From: Actinomycetota bacterium
GTDB taxonomy: Bacteria; Actinomycetota; Acidimicrobiia; IMCC26256; PALSA-610
Direction of reading: 5' to 3'
NCBI GenBank assembly: GCA_030839105.1
Contig: JAUZEI010000044.1
Coordinates: 1-6,416 of the forward strand
Length of the DNA stretch: 6,416 bases
Within the stretch, counting starts at the first letter, position 1; each line of letters starts with the position of its first letter. Of the stretch, positions 5,809-6,416 are shown piece after piece. A program made the position numbers and the translations under genes. Below the pieces are notes generated by a model that searched no databases, had not been told where the DNA came from, and worked only from the letters and a program-made list of their open reading frames with translations.

Positions 5809-6416
5809 GGTCGAGGTCTTGCGCCGCGACCTCGAAAAGGAGGTGGTCGGCAAGAAGATCAAATCGGTCGACGTCACCGGGACGCGGTCGGTACGACGGC
5901 ACAAGAACAAGAAGGATTTCACCGGTCCGCTCGAGGGCCGCAAGATCGTCTCGGTGCAGCGGCGCGGGAAGTATCTCGTCGTCCGCCTCGACGGCCCCGA
6001 AGCGCTCATCGTGCACCTCGGTATGTCCGGCCAGCTGCTGCGCGCGAAGACGGCGCGGGAGAAGGCGCCGAAGCACACGCACGTGGTGATCCATTTCACG
6101 CAGGGCGGATTGCTGCGCTTCGTCGATCCGCGCACGTTCGGCGAGATGTTCGTGACGAAGTACGACGACCTCGAGGAGCAGGTCGAAGAGCTCGCCCATC
6201 TCGGTCTCGATCCGCTCGAGACCGCGATGTCGTGGGATCTGTTCGGTCGCATGCTCGCCGAGAAGCACGCGCGGCTGAAGTCGTTGTTGATGGACCAGAA
6301 GTTCATCGCGGGGATCGGCAACGTCTACAGCGACGAGATCCTCTTCCAGGCCGGCCTCAAGTGGGATCGCATGAGCGACGCGCTTTCCCAACAGGAGATC
6401 CGGCGGTTGTACCGCG
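5792..6416 (+). CDS. mutM: Formamidopyrimidine-DNA glycosylase MutM/Fpg, 5' part (3' end outside window)
   Basis: MutM removes oxidised purines such as 8-oxoguanine and nicks the abasic site. The 208 visible residues start MPELPEVE, whose proline is the catalytic nucleophile after Met removal and whose Glu3 is the catalytic acid. Lys60 lies in RRGKYLVV, HLGMSGQL is at residues 75-82, FVDPRTFGEM (110-119) carries the DNA-contacting arginine, and FIAGIGNVYSDEILF (171-185) holds the helix-two-turn-helix asparagine. The C-terminal zinc finger lies beyond the window edge. The lysine, PELPEVE and GIGNVYSDE support Fpg over endonuclease VIII (Nei). The ATG has GGGGGG 5 nt upstream and sits within the last codons of rnc. 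Confidence 0.96.
   Translation, partial: MPELPEVEVLRRDLEKEVVGKKIKSVDVTGTRSVRRHKNKKDFTGPLEGRKIVSVQRRGKYLVVRLDGPEALIVHLGMSGQLLRAKTAREKAPKHTHVVIHFTQGGLLRFVDPRTFGEMFVTKYDDLEEQVEELAHLGLDPLETAMSWDLFGRMLAEKHARLKSLLMDQKFIAGIGNVYSDEILFQAGLKWDRMSDALSQQEIRRLYR

Overview
The window is a dense, all-forward-strand housekeeping segment from a GC-rich bacterium. Codon third positions are mostly G or C, GTG starts are frequent, and several genes overlap or nearly touch. Ten protein genes are visible: recG (5' end missing), rsmD, coaD, a short SepIVA/DivIVA-like coiled-coil gene, a DUF177/YceD gene, rpmF, plsX, an acyl-carrier-protein-like gene, rnc and mutM (3' end missing). The order recG-rsmD-coaD-[SepIVA-like]-DUF177-[rpmF]-rnc-mutM fits an actinobacterium. 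A plsX-ACP pair inside it suggests a deep-branching line such as Acidimicrobiia rather than a mycobacterium or streptomycete. That placement is inference from gene order and composition.

Region 1 (1-2806) is one run of closely spaced genes: RecG helicase, 16S rRNA methyltransferase RsmD, phosphopantetheine adenylyltransferase CoaD and a 178-residue coiled-coil protein. The ends of the last protein look like those of mycobacterial SepIVA, but its middle is much shorter.

Region 2 (2807-2997) is the only sizeable intergenic gap. It holds an extended -10 promoter candidate, a 9-bp inverted repeat and a perfect 15-nt palindrome where transcription should start. It probably starts the second operon and may be a control point.

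Region 3 (2998-6416) holds DUF177, L32, PlsX, an ACP-like protein, RNase III and formamidopyrimidine-DNA glycosylase, with very short gaps or overlaps. It links ribosome biogenesis (DUF177, L32, RNase III), phospholipid synthesis (PlsX, ACP-like) and DNA repair (MutM). The fabH/fabD/fabG genes that often lie between plsX and acpP in other bacteria are absent.

The most unusual point is the ACP-like protein. It keeps the ACP fold pattern, but the serine that carries 4'-phosphopantetheine is replaced by aspartate, so it should not carry acyl chains. No mobile element, CRISPR array, tRNA or rRNA was seen.
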